Source: Costus lasius
Lineage: Eukaryota; Streptophyta; Magnoliopsida; Zingiberales; Costaceae
Assembly: GCA_027563935.2 (NCBI GenBank)
Contig: CM050449.1
Coordinates: 42,816,507-42,880,506, forward strand
Length of the DNA stretch: 64,000 nucleotides
Direction of reading: 5' to 3'
Shown in pieces: positions 1 through 11,356 of this stretch. Both the position numbers and the translations under genes were made by a program. Every line of letters starts with the position of its first letter. Position 1 is the stretch's first letter. The notes below the pieces were generated by a model. That model worked only from the letters and a program-made list of their open reading frames with translations. It did not search any database and was not told where the DNA came from.

Positions 1-17
1 AAGTGCAAGTGGGAGAT
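1..17 (+). other. Polypurine tract of Copia copy A
   Basis: The purine-rich AAGTGCAAGTGGGAGAT directly precedes an LTR that begins TGTTGGGG. The same string precedes the LTRs at 25445 and 32855 and, on the minus strand, those ending at 16482 and 42906. In LTR retrotransposons this site primes plus-strand DNA synthesis. It shows that the LTR to its right is the 3' LTR and that the body of copy A lies left of the window. Confidence 0.85.
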
Positions 18-1729
18 TGTTGGGGTATGCCCTTAAGGCTAATGTTTGAGGTCTTGGGATTCTTTCAGTATCATGTATAAACTCTTATGTTTATAAAGGC
101 AATGGTTGTTATTCAGTTTATTACATTGTCTGCTGCAATAATTGTACTTCTGAATAATGTCTCAATGCTGTTCAGCTAGGCTGACATGCTTTATGTCCTT
201 AGTCGATATATCTTGGTGAACATGAGACAGCCCTGATATGATTGAGACTAATATGTATTCTAATCTTATAGGATGCTTCGAGCATGGAATAAGATGTAGA
301 CTCATGGGTACATTGGATGTACTGGACAGACCCTACTAGGATATTCAATTGCTTGTCACAATGTGAATAATCCTTGATTGCAACAAGTGGCACATGTCCT
401 TTGACTTGAGATCACTTGTGTTTCTAAATGATGATTGTCATTGTTTTGAGGTAGTTCAATATCATTTGAAACATAATGGTTATAGACTATCTTGGATAAT
501 GATCATGAGTCAGGTTAGGACACTAGTGATAGATATAGGATTGCCGTCTCCTTGATTGGAGTGTGAAGTTCTAAAGGGGCCCCCCTGAATGAGATGATTG
601 AGAAAGTGTATGGCCATACCCAGGTGACTATGTTCATCTGATCTAATCATGCTCATCATATTGGAGCTACAGGCTTGACACCCTTGTCCAATAAGAACAT
701 CTAGTGGCAAAGGAAATATGTATGCCTAGTGAGTTGATTCACACTTGTGCTGTGGTTTGGGTGTAGTCTTGGAAGACTCTTTCCTCTATATCGGGAGACA
801 GTGATGTGTTGCTAGATACCCCTCACTGATCGTGATAACGTAAGTTATCGTTACCGACATTTGAAGGAAACCCTCAGGGTCGCACAATTTGATGATATGG
901 CTTACTTAAGTCAGATCGTGTGGACTGAATTGTTTTGGTTCAGTTTAAAGGGATTTAAACTCTGATTGTAAGTGAGATCTGGTCTGATCATGTTTGATTG
1001 ATTAGGGCTTGAGATCGGTAAGCTTTGATCGAGAGAGTTGATGCTAGATCGATGAGATCAAGAGCATCGAGAGATGAACGGTCAGATCCTGAACCTTAGG
1101 GTTTAAGGTGATCTGGACAAAGGCTTGGTTTGATTAAATTATTGAGCCAAATTAGGTTGAACCGAATGGCTTGAACCGGTTCACATGGGTGAACGCATGG
1201 TTCAAAGTCTTCATGGCGCTTTGGGCGGTTTGCCTTGAGTGAGCGCACGGTTCATGAATGCATGAACGCATGAAGTGAAGGTTTACTATTTTTGGAAGAG
1301 GCGTTTTCCAAAATAGATACCACACCTCACGTTCGACGCACTCATGCTATTCTCGCCCCTTTTTGCCTCTTCCTCTCGACGGCTTCTCGTGTGGTGAAGA
1401 AGGTTGTCGCTAAGGAGAAGAAGAAGATCGCCAAGCAAGATCTCTCATTCCTTCCATTCGACAAGCACCCTTGGAGAACCTTGCTAGCACAAGGATCAAC
1501 AAGGAGTAGGCTACATCACCTTGTGTGCGCACCGTGTGGAGGAGAAGCACTCGATTCTCTTCTTCCTAGACGCCATTCGAACTAATGGCTATGGTATGAT
1601 TCAATCTACAGATTTAAGTTGATCATATATGATGCATACGATTCTTGATGCCCTATTTTCCGCCCATGCACAAAGGTTTTCATATGCGCATGTTTAGGGT
1701 TTCGCCCCCCTCTTGAAAGGGGTCCTTCA
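18..1729 (+). mobile_element. 3' LTR of Ty1/Copia copy A
   Basis: This LTR begins TGTTGGGG and ends CCTTCA, so it has the usual TG...CA termini over 1712 bp. It aligns along its length with the LTRs of copies B, C, D and E, with many small differences; its tail resembles fragment K at 51990. It is followed by unrelated DNA and no primer-binding site, as expected for a 3' LTR. The TSD cannot be checked because the 5' end of the element is outside the window; the first five flanking bases are GAATC. Confidence 0.88.
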
Positions 1730-1875
1730 GAATCAACCAAATAAACTTAGCATTGCGGTTGTAACCAAACACTTGAATGTCGTCAAGAGGGAACAAGGCA
1801 GTGGGTAAGCCAAGCTCTTGGAGAAGTTGGACGGACTTCTTTTTGCAAAGAGCATTGATGTGATCCGAAAGGACA
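1730..1875 (-). pseudogene. DUF538-family gene fragment
   Basis: One minus-strand frame without stops ends abruptly at the Copia LTR. It reads a run of Cys, Lys and Leu, then ELGLPTALFPLDDIQVFGYN and FIWLI. This matches what I recall of plant DUF538 proteins (SVB-like group), whose core is a LeuLeu-x2-x-GLP-xGLLPL-xDI-x-E-x-GY segment followed by a hydrophobic VWL strand. Only about 48 codons remain, and nothing supports a start codon or promoter. It is either a piece of the host gene into which copy A inserted or a captured fragment. The family call rests on recognition, not on a search. Confidence 0.5.
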
Positions 1876-1950
1876 CACTTTTAAATACGAGCAGGTAGAC
1901 TAATCTAAGGTGTCGCAGCTAAAACTTGTTTGGCGCACAGGGAACTGTCA

Positions 1951-3184
1951 CCCCCTGATACGGCTCCAAAAACTTGTTGTCCATAACTCGTAGTGTCCGC
2001 AAGTGCATGGATACTCGATGTAATAAAATAAATATCGATCCCACAGAGAGACTAGTGCTGTCAAGTACTCAATAATTGATTTTCTTACTATCTAGGCAAT
2101 CGAATAATAGCAAAGCAAGAATCGAAGACACACGGAAAATCACTATCAGAGAGAAATTGGGACTAGGGTTTCATCCACTTTGATTTTCAAGACTAGATAA
2201 GAAATAAAGAATTCATCAATCAAATCCTAAAATGATATAGGCATAATTTACCTAAAAAGGGATTATCTCACTTTTGTGTAGATAACCATGCAAGAATAAA
2301 TCCTCGCTTTCGCGCAAGATTCATCCCAAGCTAAAGATAGGTAAACCATCAGACGAAGAACTCAAGGATCACTTTCGTGCATCCTAATTCTAGGTTGATT
2401 GCCTCGAGTGGAATCTCAAAGATCACTTTCGTGCATCCGAGACTCAACACATGTTTTACCTATGGTTCTCCAATGTTCTGATCCTCACTTTCGTGCAAGA
2501 TCTCCACGTTTGACACAATAATTCGATCCTAAGATCATTAATCATCATCAAGACAATTACTCATCTAAAATAACAAAACAAGAAGTTAATCTAATTTCTT
2601 ACGGTGAGTTCCTATTAGTCAATTTTAGGGTTCCAATTCTCAAACATATCACCTTTTGGTCCTTAATGCAAGAATTCTATTCATGATGACAAGAAATAAA
2701 CTAAGGAGAATCTGAGAGCAGTAATCTCATAGATAAAAGTATCAAAGTAGAATTATCATGATAAAATAAAAAAGAGTTCTAGTCATTAAGAAAATCAAAG
2801 GGGATTATTCCCCATGTCCCAAAATAAGTTAAGCTACCATGATGAAGAGATTACAAAATTCCATAATTTCAGAAAATCAAAAATCAATAAAAGAAGGAGT
2901 TTTTTTAGAAAATACAGCATGGCTGTGAAGTATTTCACAGCCGTAATTTGCAAGAGAAGTCGTGAACAGTGTGGCGCGAGCTTCTTCCATTGATTTCTCC
3001 TCAAATTGATCTCCTTTCGTTCTGAAACTTCATGCACATTGTCTCCTTCACCAGGCGAAGCTTAGTATGAAAATTACGGCCAGAAGTGCTCTTGATTGAT
3101 CGCGGCGGTGAAACCCTAGGCGGTGGCGTGTTCAGTGATTTCTCCCTCGACAGTTAACGAAATTTGGGGCATTTGGTATCATCA
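1951..3184 (-). mobile_element. Deleted Athila-like LTR with decayed PBS (G-prime)
   Basis: On the minus strand a shortened LTR begins TGATGATACC at 3184 and ends near 1975. It is followed by a decayed copy of the tRNA-Asp primer site at 1951-1968 (TGGAGCCGTATCAGGGGG). It is homologous, with many differences, to the LTR at 3212-5014, sharing the array of TCACTTTCGTGCA words and the hairpin near 2921-2945, but it lacks about 600 bp, mainly the ACGG-rich part. It lies directly downstream of the next LTR and its PBS, so two LTR+PBS units are stacked with no internal region between them. Confidence 0.7.
2268..2497 (-). promoter_or_regulatory. Five-copy 13-mer array in LTR G-prime
   Basis: Five copies of a word related to TCACTTTCGTGCA (TGCACGAAAGTGA on the element strand) start at 2268, 2304, 2369, 2423 and 2485, giving spacings of 36, 65, 54 and 62. 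The same spacings occur in the neighbouring LTR. The array lies near the PBS end of the LTR. A role as binding sites or RNA structure is inference only. Confidence 0.6.
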
Positions 3185-3187
3185 CAA

Positions 3188-3205
3188 TCCCCGGCAACGG
3201 CGCCA
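3188..3205 (-). other. tRNA-Asp primer-binding site of element G
   Basis: The minus strand reads TGGCGCCGTTGCCGGGGA, the exact complement of the 3' end of plant tRNA-Asp including CCA as I recall it. This PBS is typical of Athila-lineage Ty3/Gypsy elements. It follows the LTR ending at 3212 and lies three bases before the start of LTR G-prime. Confidence 0.85.
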
Positions 3206-3487
3206 AAAACTTGTTGTGATCCGCAAGTGCACGGATACTCGAAGTAATAAAGAAAGTATCGAATCCACAGGGACCTACATGTTAAGTACCAAATAATTGT
3301 ATTCTTACTAGCTAAGTTAACTGAATATGATGCAAGTGATTGATAGAAAAAGTGTAAAGAAAAACAGAGAGATAAACATGGGACTAGGGTTTCATCAACC
3401 TTGATTTCAATGACAATATATATATATAAGGTCGTCAATCAAATCCTATCATGATAAAGACTTAATTTACTTCATAAAGGGATCATC

Positions 3488-3717
3488 TCACTTTCGTGCA
3501 GATAACCATGTAAAGATAAATCCTCACTTTCGTGCAAGATTCATCCCAAGCTAATGATAAGTAAATCATCAATCAGAGAATTCAAAGATCACTTTCGTGC
3601 ATCCGAATTCTAAGTTGATTATCTCAAGCGGAATCTCAATGATCACTTTCGTGCATCCGAGACTCAACACAAGTTCTACTTATGGTTCTCCAATGTTCCG
3701 ATCCTCACTTTTGTGCA
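3488..3717 (-). promoter_or_regulatory. Five-copy 13-mer array in LTR G
   Basis: TCACTTTCGTGCA, or a close variant, starts at 3488, 3524, 3589, 3643 and 3705. Spacings of 36, 65, 54 and 62 are identical to those of the array at 2268-2497. The words read almost the same in both LTRs while intervening bases differ. Function is not known to me. Confidence 0.65.
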
Positions 3718-4329
3718 AGATCTCCACGTTTGACACAATAACTCTATCCTAGATCAATATTATTAAGCATGACAATTAATCTACTAGAACAGATCAAATT
3801 AGATCTAACCTAAGGAAGGGATCCTAACATGCAATTCTAGGGTTCCAAGTTCTCAAGCAAATCACATTTCAGTCTCATTGCAAAAATTATAAAACATGGA
3901 TAATAACATAGATCTATGGAGAATTAAAGACAATTCATCACAAAAGTAGAATTATCATAACGAAGATTATCATGACGAAAGAAATAGATTATCTAGTCAA
4001 ACAAAATCAAGGGGATTACACCCCACATCCTAAATATGTCTAAGATTGCATGGAGGAAGAAATACAGTGAATCATAGTCTCAGAGTGATCAGAAAACGAA
4101 AATAAAGGAGAAACAACTTTACACCACGGCTGTCACCGTTGATTTGTTGGTTTCTCCTCCGATCGGACTCCAAACGCTCTGAAACTTATGTGGTGTCTTC
4201 CCAATCCTCTCCTTCAAAGCTCCCTCTTCTCTTCTTACGACATCCAATTTAAAGCTCTGGATTGCCCGTAATAATCTCCGCAAAAATCGGGTGTTGAAAT
4301 TGACCTGGGAATTGCGTTCAAAATCCCTC

Positions 4330-4760
4330 GACTGCCGTAATATCTTACGACACTGCGGTAAAATCCCTCGATTGTTCTGTTCTGAAAGTGCTGGAAAATA
4401 CGGCACTGTAATATGGTTTACGGCCGTGCCATAAATCGGTTGAACTCTCTGGTCGAATACGTCAAAAAAATACGGCCCGTCTAATTATTTACGACAGTGC
4501 CGTAATTTCAGGGAAACTTTCTGTTCTAAAGACGCTCCAAAATACGGCCCGTAAAATGGGTTACGACAGTACCGTAATTTCGGCAAAGGTTTCTGTTCCG
4601 AAAGTGCCCAAAAATACGGCTATGGAAAACCTTACGGCGGTGCCGTATTTTTCGCACAATCTTTTGTTTGGAAAATCACCAAAATACGGCCGTGCTCTCG
4701 ATAATACGGTAGCTGCGAAAAATACAGTACCGTATTATAAATACGGCACTACCGTATTTT
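4330..4760 (-). repeat. ACGG palindromic module cluster in LTR G
   Basis: About a dozen copies of TACGGC, CCGTAA and related words occur in inverted pairs, for example TTACGACAGTGCCGTAA near 4490 and TACGGCACTACCGTATTTT near 4743. The pairs alternate with short T-rich and AGAAAGT-like spacers. The same module type recurs at 35880-36245, 37990-38160, 53770-53955, 58080-58205, 61310-61545 and 63680-63895. Confidence 0.75.
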
Positions 4761-5014
4761 GGTCTTCTGCCTCGATTTGTGTGAAATTTCTTAGGTGACT
4801 TCTCCTTGATGATGAGAACTCTTCCATGTATTTGATTTTGCTCCAAAACGCCTTAAATAATGCCTTTTTGCCTGAAAAACATGAAAAACCAAAATAAAAG
4901 CAGACTTTGCAATATTTGATGGATTCAATCATAAAAACAAGTAAAAGATCCCCAATTTAACATGAAAAGGTATATAAAATGATGCAAAATATACTACATA
5001 TTTTGGTGTCATCA

Positions 5015-6236
5015 AACACATATGGCTCAAACTTTGCTTGTCCTCAAGCAAAAATTAAAATTTGAAATCAAAATTTGAGTAAAAGAATAACCTTTTCATG
5101 CTCAATAAATTTCTCAAATACAACTTGTCAATGGAAAATTCTATCAATTGATTTACAAAACTTTAAATAAACATATCATTCTTAGAACTCAATCCTCTAG
5201 ATTCACAACTCAATCAAATAAAACTTTGTAACTTGTATAATAAATAGAATTTTCAATCTCATGATTTCACCCAGTATAAATTTAAATCTATCATGCTTTT
5301 GTTTATAGGAATTAAGTCTCCAAGATCTTTTTCCACACAAAATTTCTTTCTCTCTCTTTTTTTTTCTTTTTCATGGAATTTTTTTGCATAGATGGTACGT
5401 ATCCACATAGAGACATACTTTTTATTTTTGACTTCAACTCTTTCTTTGGTACCACTGTCAATTTTACACAGTGCCAAGTAGAGGAGTCTTATTCTTTTTA
5501 TCACTCATTATTTTTTTATGCATAGACTTCAACCCATGTCTTAGGTACCACTATCAATTTTACATAGTGCCAAGTAGGGGAGTCTCTCACTATTTTTATG
5601 GATCTTGGATTCCTTCTTCCCAACAAATAGCAAAAATAGACTAAGCCTCAAATAAGTTGATCAATTGATCTAAATTCACAAATCATACTAATATACTCAT
5701 TTTATTCAAAAGAGAAGTTTCACTTTTAAATTTTATTCTTCAAATAATACATCCACCCAAAATTTTATGCATCAATCAATGTCTTATCTCAATAGACAAA
5801 TATGTATTGAAGAAATAAATTTAACATGATAGAGTTATATTTTCAATCATGAATTTGAGATCATCAATCATTCAAGTTATCAATAGTATAAATCAAGAGT
5901 GTACTCATCATCATCATCAATCATCACAATATTATATCAACAAAAATATATCATCATGTATACTACAACCATATCGAAAATATCTCATCAGAATATCAAA
6001 ATATTATAGAACCCCATCGAAATAGTAAAAATCAATATCATCATCATCATACAACCATATCGAATAAGAATAATAGGCATGGTAAACAGAATAGTAGTGG
6101 CGGTAGTCATGGAAGCATCATCCTTCCCTTCATCATATGAAACAACGGTAAGATATAGAAAATCATAGCATAGCAAAGAGATAAAGGAAGATAATACTCA
6201 CAAAGCATCTACTCATCATCATCTGATCGGGGTGGC
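5015..6236 (-). mobile_element. 3' internal non-coding region of element G
   Basis: This AT-rich stretch between the G LTR and solo LTR H1 has no convincing reading frame. On the element strand it ends with a GAGGACAAGCAAAG stretch just upstream of the LTR, a plausible polypurine region. It shares with element F (62440-62750) a duplicated block containing the hairpin CACTGT...ACAGTG. Near 5880-6170 it has ATC/CATCAT-rich simple sequence. The final codons of the interrupted Athila ORF lie at its right edge, with a stop at 6219-6221. Confidence 0.6.
5453..5569 (-). repeat. Duplicated CACTGT/ACAGTG hairpin
   Basis: Two hairpins with 6-bp stems and 9-nt loops lie 96 bp apart. At 5453-5473 the stem is CACTGT/ACAGTG; at 5549-5569 it is CACTAT/ATAGTG, so a G-C pair has become A-T with pairing kept. 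Both are flanked by GGTAC and GCCAAGTAG. Element F has the pair at 62536-62556 and 62631-62651. Confidence 0.55.
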
Positions 6237-6241
6237 CTCAG

Positions 6242-8272
6242 TGTTGGGAAACCCCGGGGATATTTTACAAATTTTCAGAGACAAATACAATGCACAACGG
6301 AATAATATCCCCGAAACAGGCCGGTCCCAAAAACCCAATGAAGATCGTTAAGCGAGAGAGTCGACACGATGAGATAGAAAAAACCTTATGCGCGACTTGA
6401 AGTGATGTGGATACAGGCACCCAAGTGTGTGCCCTCTACAGTCTCACACACATGGATGCCTCGAGTCCTCTTCTTCCACGCCCAGTGCTAGCCTCGGGAA
6501 GAAGATCCAAGCCTTGTGACACCTTCTTCAAGTTGTGCCACCCTCCAAGAGTATGTGCCAAGGAAGAAGAAGGATGGAGTTGCGGTTAGGGTTTGATGAA
6601 AAACGAGACCGCCACTTGAATCCTTGCTGTCGCCCTCTTCTTGCTCACGCCTTCAAGACAATTCATGTCTCAAGAGGGGTGGCCTAGGGTCTTATTTATA
6701 TAGACCATGGGCGGCTATGGATGGCTAGGATTGGGCCAAGTGGACGGCTATGAGAAGAAGTAGGAGATTAAATTATTTAATAATTAATAAAGTCCTAATC
6801 CAATTAGGATTCTAATTAATTATTTAAATAATCAAGTCCTAATCCAATTAGGTCTTCTAATTAATTAATTAATTAATCAAGTCCTAATCCAATTAGGACT
6901 TCTAATTAATTAATTAAATAATCAAGTCCTAATCTAATTAGGACTCTAATTAATTAATTAAATAATCAAGTCCTAATCCAATTAGGATACTAATTAATTA
7001 ATTAAATAATCAGCCCCAATTAAATAGGACTCTAATGAATTTAATTAATTAATTAATTAATTAGCCCACAAATGATTAAATCAAATTACATTAACCATAT
7101 GTGTTATAGGCGCCAACCCTAGTCTAACCATGGTTAAACATGCGCCTAGACATTCTTCTCCTTAAGCCCTCAATAAGCCCAACTTTAGAATGGGCCTAGC
7201 CCAAGGTCCATTATTCATGTCAATCAACCTATTGGATCTAATCCAATCTAACCCAAGGTTAAACTAGGTTAACCATGGTTAGTTTGGTCAATATGCCAAA
7301 AATGGAAGTTGGTCCTGATAAGTTTCTTCCATCTCATCAGGCCCATCGGCGCTGATGAAATCTCCCAAATAGATCCGAATTATCCAATAATTCGATCATA
7401 AGGCTTCCCGATCAATATGAGAACTCGAGTATCAAGGTGTGCGACCCTGTAGGTTCCTCTGACGTTGGCAGTGCTGACCTATGGTCACCACAAGTAGTGA
7501 GTGGCACCTAGCAGTGCATCGCTGCTACCCAAGTCATCAGAATGGATATCGACATTGACATCCCCATCATCGCAATCAGGTACAGATGCATTACAGTCTC
7601 TTTACCGAACTGATATCCGATTGGACAAGTGTGTCACCACTTGTTTTTATCCAGTCTCATGGTTATGACTAAATCAGGTCTCACCTGGGTATGGCCATAC
7701 ACTTTCAGTCATAGAACCATAGAGGAGCTCCATGGATATCAAGCTTCCCTTAGGAAGGGGCAAATCCTATGTCTGTTCATTGACCTTCTCATATGGGTTG
7801 TGACATGCCCAATGACAACCGTTATGACCCCCCAACTACGGTGAGGTGTTAGGTTGTATCAAAGCATATCCCTAACCATATGGAATGACCAATGACCTCA
7901 AGTCATGGGATCAATGCATCTCCTATCACTTATGAGGATAACTCGTGACACCAAGTCATTGCCTCACAGTGGGTCAATCCAGTATATCCACCACTGATAT
8001 ACCCATATGTCTGCGTTAGCACCTCGTGCCTAACCAGCCCATATACCAGTCTCACAAGTACCAGAGCTGTCCCATATCCACTCAGGTACATCGACTGGGG
8101 ATGATCATTTGAGCACAGATCCAATCTATCTCTAGGGATATTATCATGTAAGTACATAATCGCAGAAGTAGACAAACATAGATAACGACAATGCTAGAAT
8201 GATATATATACATCAATGTCAAGTAGTACAATAATGGACCAAAAACTAGGTCCTAGGTCATATACACCAACA
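6242..8272 (-). mobile_element. Solo LTR H1 (unclassified family)
   Basis: This 2031-bp segment has inverted termini TGTTGG...CCAACA and is flanked by a perfect 5-bp TSD, CTCAG, at 6237-6241 and 8273-8277. There is no internal region, PBS or polypurine tract, so it fits a solo LTR left by LTR-LTR recombination. A good TATA box, TATATAAATA, reads on the minus strand at about 6693-6702, which suggests the sense strand. It interrupts the Athila ORF of element G close to its stop codon. A second copy, H2, lies at 56622-63389. Open frames within it look fortuitous. Confidence 0.85.
6771..7075. repeat. 44-45 bp tandem repeat inside H1
   Basis: Five units containing AGTCCTAATCCAATTAGG start at 6791, 6835, 6880, 6925 and 6969, a period of 44-45 bp, separated by TTAATTAATTAA tracts and followed by a decayed sixth unit. 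The related solo LTR H2 lacks the array, so it grew in H1 or was lost from H2. Confidence 0.8.
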
Positions 8273-8935
8273 CTCAGAGTCTCTCGTAGTCTCCTCTGGA
8301 TCATAGCATGGGGTTCCTCCCTGATCACCTTGGTATCCATAGTCTATGTGATCAGTATACCTAAAGCAGTCATAGAGGAAGTTGCCCATGTCTTCCATAT
8401 GATTGCACAGCATCTCCATATCTCTGTGGATGTACCCCAGAGTCTCATCCATCCTATCTAGGCGGCGCTCCTGACTGTACATCTGTGCTGTGAGTGCCTA
8501 AAAGCCGGGATCGTGGTGGCTAGCAAATCTGCCCCTAGGTGTGTGCGAGGAGGTACCAGCAGGCTGTGAAGAGTCATGAGGAGGTGACTCCATCCCATAA
8601 GGATCACTCCTTCCACCCCGGTGGGTGGTGGTGGAACTGTACCAGGTGATGGAATAAAAGCTCCCTCAGTTTCATTAGGACATAGCTTCCAGTTGGCCCT
8701 TTCTCTCACTGTGTTCTTCTCAATGTAGGGTAAGGGTAGAGGAGAGATATTTGGTCCAAGGACCAAACAAAAACTGTCTCCCTCTCTAACTATCATCTTC
8801 ATCGCTATGCAAGACTCAATGTCGAGCCTTGCATTCCCTCGTGCTGTGTCAGATCCATAGGGCTCTATCCCAAAGTATCTAGCTATAGGAGTAACAAACC
8901 TCCTATCACCACTAATCCTCTACTCGCTCTGGCCA
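8273..8935 (-). pseudogene. Middle part of broken Athila ORF of element G
   Basis: On the minus strand this fragment continues the frame of 34543-35321 across the Copia array; the five TSD bases are shared. It begins KVARASRG, then meets an in-frame stop at 8883-8885 and a frameshift near 8890, after which an uninterrupted frame reads PIARYFGIEPYG and onward. A stop at 8498-8500 interrupts the last part, which contains a likely helical segment MYSQERRLDRMDETLGYIHR. The reading ends beyond H1 at 6219-6221. Together the three pieces cover about 488 codons. The product is the ORF1-type protein of an Athila-like element; this copy cannot be expressed intact. Confidence 0.6.
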
Positions 8936-8940
8936 CCTTG

Positions 8941-10623
8941 TGTTGGGGTATGCCCTTAAGGCTAATGTTTGAGGCCTAGGGATTCTTTCAGTATCATGTA
9001 TAAACTCTTATGTTTATAAAGGCAATGGTTGTTATTCAGGTTGTTACATCATCTACTGTCATATGTATACTTCTGAATAATGTCTCAATGCTGTTCAGCT
9101 TGGCTAACATGCAGTTAAGTCCTTAGTCGAGATATCTTGGTGAACATGAGACAGCCTAGATATGATTGAGACTAATATGTGTTCTAATCTTATAGGATGC
9201 TTCGAGCATGGAATAAGATGTAGACTCATAGGTACATTGGATGTACTGGACAGACCCTACTAGGATGTTCAATTGCTTGTCACAATGTGAATAATCCTTG
9301 TATGCAAACAAGTGGCATATGTCCTCTGACTTGAGATCACTTGTGTTTCTAAATGATGATTGTCATTGTTTTGAGGTAGTTCAATATCATTTGAAACATA
9401 ATGGTTATAGACTATCTTGGATAATGATCATGAGTCAGGTTAGGACACTAGTGATAGATAAAGGATTGCCGTCTCCTTGTTTAGGAGAGTGATGTTCTAA
9501 AGGGGCCCCCTGGATGAGATGATTGAGAAAGTGTATGGCCATACCCAGATGACTATGTTCATCTGATCTAATCATGCTCATCATATTGGAGTTACAAGCT
9601 TGACACGCTTGTCCAATAAGAACATCCAGTGGCAAAGGAAACATGTATGTCTAGTGAAGTAGATTCACACTTGTGCTGTGGTTTGGGTGTAGTCTTGGAA
9701 GACTCTTTCCTTTATATCGGGAGACAGTGATGTATTGCTAGATACCCCTCACTGATCGTGATAACGTGAGTTATCGTTACCGACATTTAAAGGAAACCCT
9801 CAGGGTCGCACAATTTGATGATATGGCTTACTCATGTCAGATCGTGTGGACTGAATTGTTTTGGTTCAATTTAAAGGAATTTAAACTCTGATTGTAAGTG
9901 AGATCTGGTCTAATCATGTTTGATTGATTAGGGCTTTAGATCGGTAAGCTTCGATCGAGAGAATTGATGCTAGATCGGTGAGATCAAGAGCATCAGGAGA
10001 TGAACGGTTAGATCTTGAACCATTTGGTTTAATGAGATCTAGGCCATGGCTTGGGCTGATTTGTTTTTTGGTCTTTGAACCAAATTGAACCGGCTCAAGA
10101 ATGAGCGCATGGTTCAAAGAGAGAAGGATGAGCGTTCGGTTCACTTGAAGTGAACACATAACGCATAACCGCATGAGACATTAAGGCTTGCTATTTTTAG
10201 AAGCCATGTCTCAACGTTCACAAGGAACGTTTCTCTCGTCGCCCCTCTTCACTACTCGAAGCCTCTCGTGTGTGGTGATAGAGTTTACGCCAGGAGAGTT
10301 TGACAAGCGAAAGGAACTTCATCTCATCTTCCTTCACGTGACAAGAAAACTTGGTGAACCTTACTAGCACAAGGAACACAAGGAGTAGTCATCATCCTCT
10401 TGTGTGCGCTACCTTTGGAGAAGACCCCTTTCGATCTTTGCTTCCAAGGCACCATCCAAGCGATGGCAATGGTATGATCTTTCTTCTAGATCTATCTACA
10501 TTGCAAGGCATTGAAAGTTGATCATACGACATATAAATCGATCTAGGAAACCCTTGCTTCCGCTCGAAAATTTTTATATGCGCCTTCTATTAGGGTTTCG
10601 CCCCTTGTTTTAGGGGATTTTCA
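8941..10623 (+). mobile_element. LTR1 of the Copia array
   Basis: It begins TGTTGGGG, ends GATTTTCA, and is followed two bases later by the PBS. By eye it differs from LTR2 at roughly ten sites. A TTTATATCGGG stretch at 9711-9720 is a weak TATA-box candidate. Small open frames inside the LTR repeat in every copy and look non-coding. Confidence 0.9.
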
Positions 10624-10625
10624 AT

Positions 10626-10637
10626 TGGTATCAGAGC
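10626..10637 (+). other. Initiator tRNA-Met primer-binding site, copy B
   Basis: TGGTATCAGAGC is the usual plant initiator tRNA-Met PBS and lies two bases after the LTR end. Identical sites follow LTR2 (27130-27141) and, on the minus strand, precede copies C (22208-22219) and E (48616-48627). Confidence 0.92.
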
Positions 10638-11356
10638 ATATGGTTTATATATGTTCATATGATTGCTTGATCTTCATGCTTGATCCATGTATGCGCTTTT
10701 GAGTAGATCTAAGGTTACATGCGAAAATACATGCTTATCATAGATGTATGTTCTCTCCTTGGCGCATGTTTGTTGGCGCATGCTTTAGTTTTTCTCAAAA
10801 CAAAAAGGACTTGCGCGCCCTTCATTAGATCTAATAAGCGCCTACTATAAACCCTTAGACGGGTTGATAGGGTTGAAGTCATAGTCTAGTTAAGATCCAA
10901 ACAGTCTGATCAGACCATCTGACAGCCTAGATGGGTTGACTAGATGGCACCTGTGCGCAAGCACAAGGTGGCTATAGGTCGACTGCATCAAGAACGTGTA
11001 GCGAGGTCTGGTTGAGACAACCAGTGAACGCGCATGAGTTAGGCCTGGGGTCACACCCGCTTGCCTGAACTCATGAGGGTCGTTCAGCCCATCTGCATGC
11101 ATTGTTGGCCACTGGGTCAACTCAAGTCAGTTAGGACTTGGAGCATGCAAGGGCAGTGGATCTGACTAGACATGATGAGTGGATCCCTATTAATGGACCG
11201 TTGTAAGGTAGTAGGGCACATAAGGAAAATAAAATTGATGCCAATGGGTTTTTTCCAAAATTTTATTTTCTGGTTTGGATCACATGTTGGTTGAATACCA
11301 TGATGAGTGTCTATTTCATCTTATGTGGGTTGCCCTTTTAATGTGTGCTGTGCTGG

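Larger units (their letters stand above)
3212..5014 (-). mobile_element. LTR of Athila-like element G
   Basis: The element-strand sequence starts TGATGACACC at 5014 and ends CAACA at 3212, 1803 bp, immediately before the tRNA-Asp PBS. It is homologous to the LTR of element F (57805-59522) and to the LTR start at 63426. It contains ACGG-rich palindromic modules (4330-4760) and the five-copy 13-mer array (3488-3717). Upstream on its strand lies 3' internal sequence, so it is the 3' LTR of G while also carrying a PBS downstream, as a 5' LTR would. Confidence 0.8.

Noticed and set aside
3488..3717. CRISPR-like array of short repeats
   Set aside because: The 13-mers are unevenly spaced, lie within an LTR, and the host is a plant.
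6407..6589. Short plus-strand frame in H1 as a small gene
   Set aside because: It is within a solo LTR, is not kept open in H2, and has no recognised domain.
8216..8461. Plus-strand open frame of 81 codons spanning the H1 end
   Set aside because: It crosses the H1 boundary and is antisense to the Athila ORF fragment.
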